This document shows, in pieces, positions 62,970-64,000 of a stretch of DNA of 64,000 nt (positions are counted from its first letter, which is position 1; each line of letters starts with the position of its first letter). Position numbers and translations under genes: made by a program. The notes beneath the pieces are model-generated. The model was not told the origin of the DNA and made no database searches. It saw only the letters and a list, made by a program, of their open reading frames with translations. This DNA is from Flavobacterium antarcticum DSM 19726 (GTDB lineage Bacteria > Bacteroidota > Bacteroidia > Flavobacteriales > Flavobacteriaceae): positions 248,001 to 312,000 of the forward strand of contig NZ_ATTM01000004.1 in the NCBI RefSeq assembly GCF_000419685.1, given 5' to 3'.

Positions 62970-63718
62970 AGAAAAGAATCATTCCGTGTTTGGATATCAA
63001 AGACAATCGAACGGTAAAAGGAATTAATTTTGAAAATATAATTGACGCCGGTGATCCAATTGAATTGGCAAAACGCTACGTCATTGAAGGTGCTGATGAA
63101 TTGGTTTTTCTCGATATTACAGCTACTCAAGAAAAGCGAAAAACCTTAACAGAATTGGTTCGGAAAATTGCAGCGGAAATTAATATTCCGTTTACCGTTG
63201 GCGGTGGAATCAATAGTTTAGAAGATGCAAATGCGATAATCGATTCTGGTGCGGATAAAATTAGCGTGAATTCCGCCGCGATTTTGAATCGTAACTTAAT
63301 TACTGAAATCTCAAAACAATACGGAAATCAATGTGTTGTTGTGGCAATTGACACAAAGTTTGTTGATGGCGAATGGATGGTTTTCAGAAGTGGTGGCAAA
63401 ATCCCAACAGGTTTAAAAGCGGTCGATTGGGCAAAAAAAGTGGCTAATTTAGGAGCCGGCGAAATTTTATTGACTTCAATGAACAACGACGGAACCAAAG
63501 CTGGTTTTGCTTGCGATATTACTAAACAAATTTCAGAAGTGGTTTCAATTCCCGTGATTGCTTCAGGTGGTGCGGGAACGATGGAACATTTTGCCGAAGT
63601 TTTCCAAGAAACAAAAGCTACGGGAGCTTTAGCAGCGAGTGTTTTTCACTTTGGACAAATTCCAATTCCTGAACTCAAAAATTATTTAAAAACACAAAAT
63701 ATCCCAATTAGAATATGA
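62963..63718 (+). CDS. hisF: Imidazole glycerol phosphate synthase, cyclase subunit
   Basis: A 251-residue beta/alpha barrel homologous to HisA. Catalytic D11 ([15 protein letters not shown]) and about D130 ([14 protein letters not shown]); [14 protein letters not shown] and [15 protein letters not shown] bind phosphate. It forms the synthase with HisH. The stop overlaps the hisI start (ATGA). Confidence 0.97.
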   Translation: MLKKRIIPCLDIKDNRTVKGINFENIIDAGDPIELAKRYVIEGADELVFLDITATQEKRKTLTELVRKIAAEINIPFTVGGGINSLEDANAIIDSGADKISVNSAAILNRNLITEISKQYGNQCVVVAIDTKFVDGEWMVFRSGGKIPTGLKAVDWAKKVANLGAGEILLTSMNNDGTKAGFACDITKQISEVVSIPVIASGGAGTMEHFAEVFQETKATGALAASVFHFGQIPIPELKNYLKTQNIPIRI

Positions 63719-64000
63719 TACCTGATTTTACAAAAACAAACGGATTGCTTCCCGTAATCATTCAAGATGCGACTTCTTTGCAAGTTTTAATGTTGGGTTA
63801 TATGGACGATGAAGCGTTTAAAAAAACGTCGGAAGAACAGATAGTGACTTTTTTCAGTAGAAGTAAAAACCGACTTTGGACGAAAGGTGAAACTTCTGGA
63901 AATTTCTTATTTGTCAAAGAAATGCATTTGGATTGCGACAATGATGCGTTACTAATTACCGTTTCTGCAGAAGGACCAACTTGCCATACCGGAGAGACAT
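63715..64000 (+). CDS. hisI: Phosphoribosyl-AMP cyclohydrolase, 5' part (hisI, probably hisIE)
   Basis: The reading frame starts at ATG 63715 overlapping the hisF stop and is open to the window end, 95 codons. It shows LQVLMLGYMDDEAFKKTSE, TFFSRSKNRLWTKGETSGN, LDCDNDALLITV and TCHTGE, the HisI active site with zinc-binding Cys residues. In Bacteroidetes a HisE pyrophosphohydrolase domain usually follows in the same protein; that part lies outside the window. Confidence 0.93.
   Translation, partial: MIPDFTKTNGLLPVIIQDATSLQVLMLGYMDDEAFKKTSEEQIVTFFSRSKNRLWTKGETSGNFLFVKEMHLDCDNDALLITVSAEGPTCHTGET

Overview
The window looks like chromosome from a member of the Flavobacteriaceae, probably Flavobacterium or a close relative. 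The reasons are the low GC, the scarcity of Shine-Dalgarno sites, the repeated TAnnTTTG promoter elements typical of Bacteroidetes, a giant type IX secretion (T9SS) substrate, and many Bacteroidetes-type families (GIN/DUF2807, PspC, DUF4294, DUF4870, DUF2007). No tRNA, rRNA, CRISPR array, transposase or integrase is visible.

Layout. 1-3165: a cut-off PLP-dependent racemase, an acetyltransferase, an outer-membrane barrel and a class III polyphosphate kinase 2. 3294-4828: a small accessory island with a 58-nt palindrome and two genes (a TPR protein and an orphan membrane protein), each followed by a ~125-bp imperfect inverted repeat. The start of each gene unit is nearly the reverse complement of its own end, as in integron gene cassettes. 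This is the most unusual structure in the window. 4901-9754: a divergent MsrA, a duplicated membrane protein, a propeller-like protein, a scramblase-like protein, leucyl aminopeptidase and a small membrane protein. 9830-18864 (minus): an ABC-F ATPase, a DUF2007 protein, half a DEAD-box helicase, an NtrC-type regulator without a DNA-binding domain, an MscS channel, an ABC exporter, dnaJ and grpE. 19019-27634: a YceI lipoprotein, an epimerase-like protein, a thioesterase, then a DUF4870-PadR-PspC-GIN-GIN cluster and an M42 peptidase. 28199-31563: a lipoprotein cytochrome c, a His-rich polytopic membrane protein and a monoamine oxidase. 31609-39876: a ~2755-residue T9SS surface protein. 40435-45131: an orphan gene, an HTH regulator with an operator-like upstream region, an exonuclease/GIY-YIG fusion, a membrane EEP hydrolase and several simple repeats. 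45132-50098: sbcD-sbcC. 50191-57093: a GlcG/HbpS protein, a TroA-like metal ABC importer, a flavin reductase, a Crp/Fnr regulator and a DJ-1/PfpI protein.

57185-64000 is the histidine operon hisG-D-C-B-H-A-F-I(E), with nearly every junction overlapping. It is preceded by a classical attenuator: a 16-residue leader peptide with four His codons among five, an antiterminator pairing that starts inside the leader gene, and an intrinsic terminator. hisI runs off the window end.

Coordinates and starts come from reading the sequence. Family names come from motif recognition without database searches.
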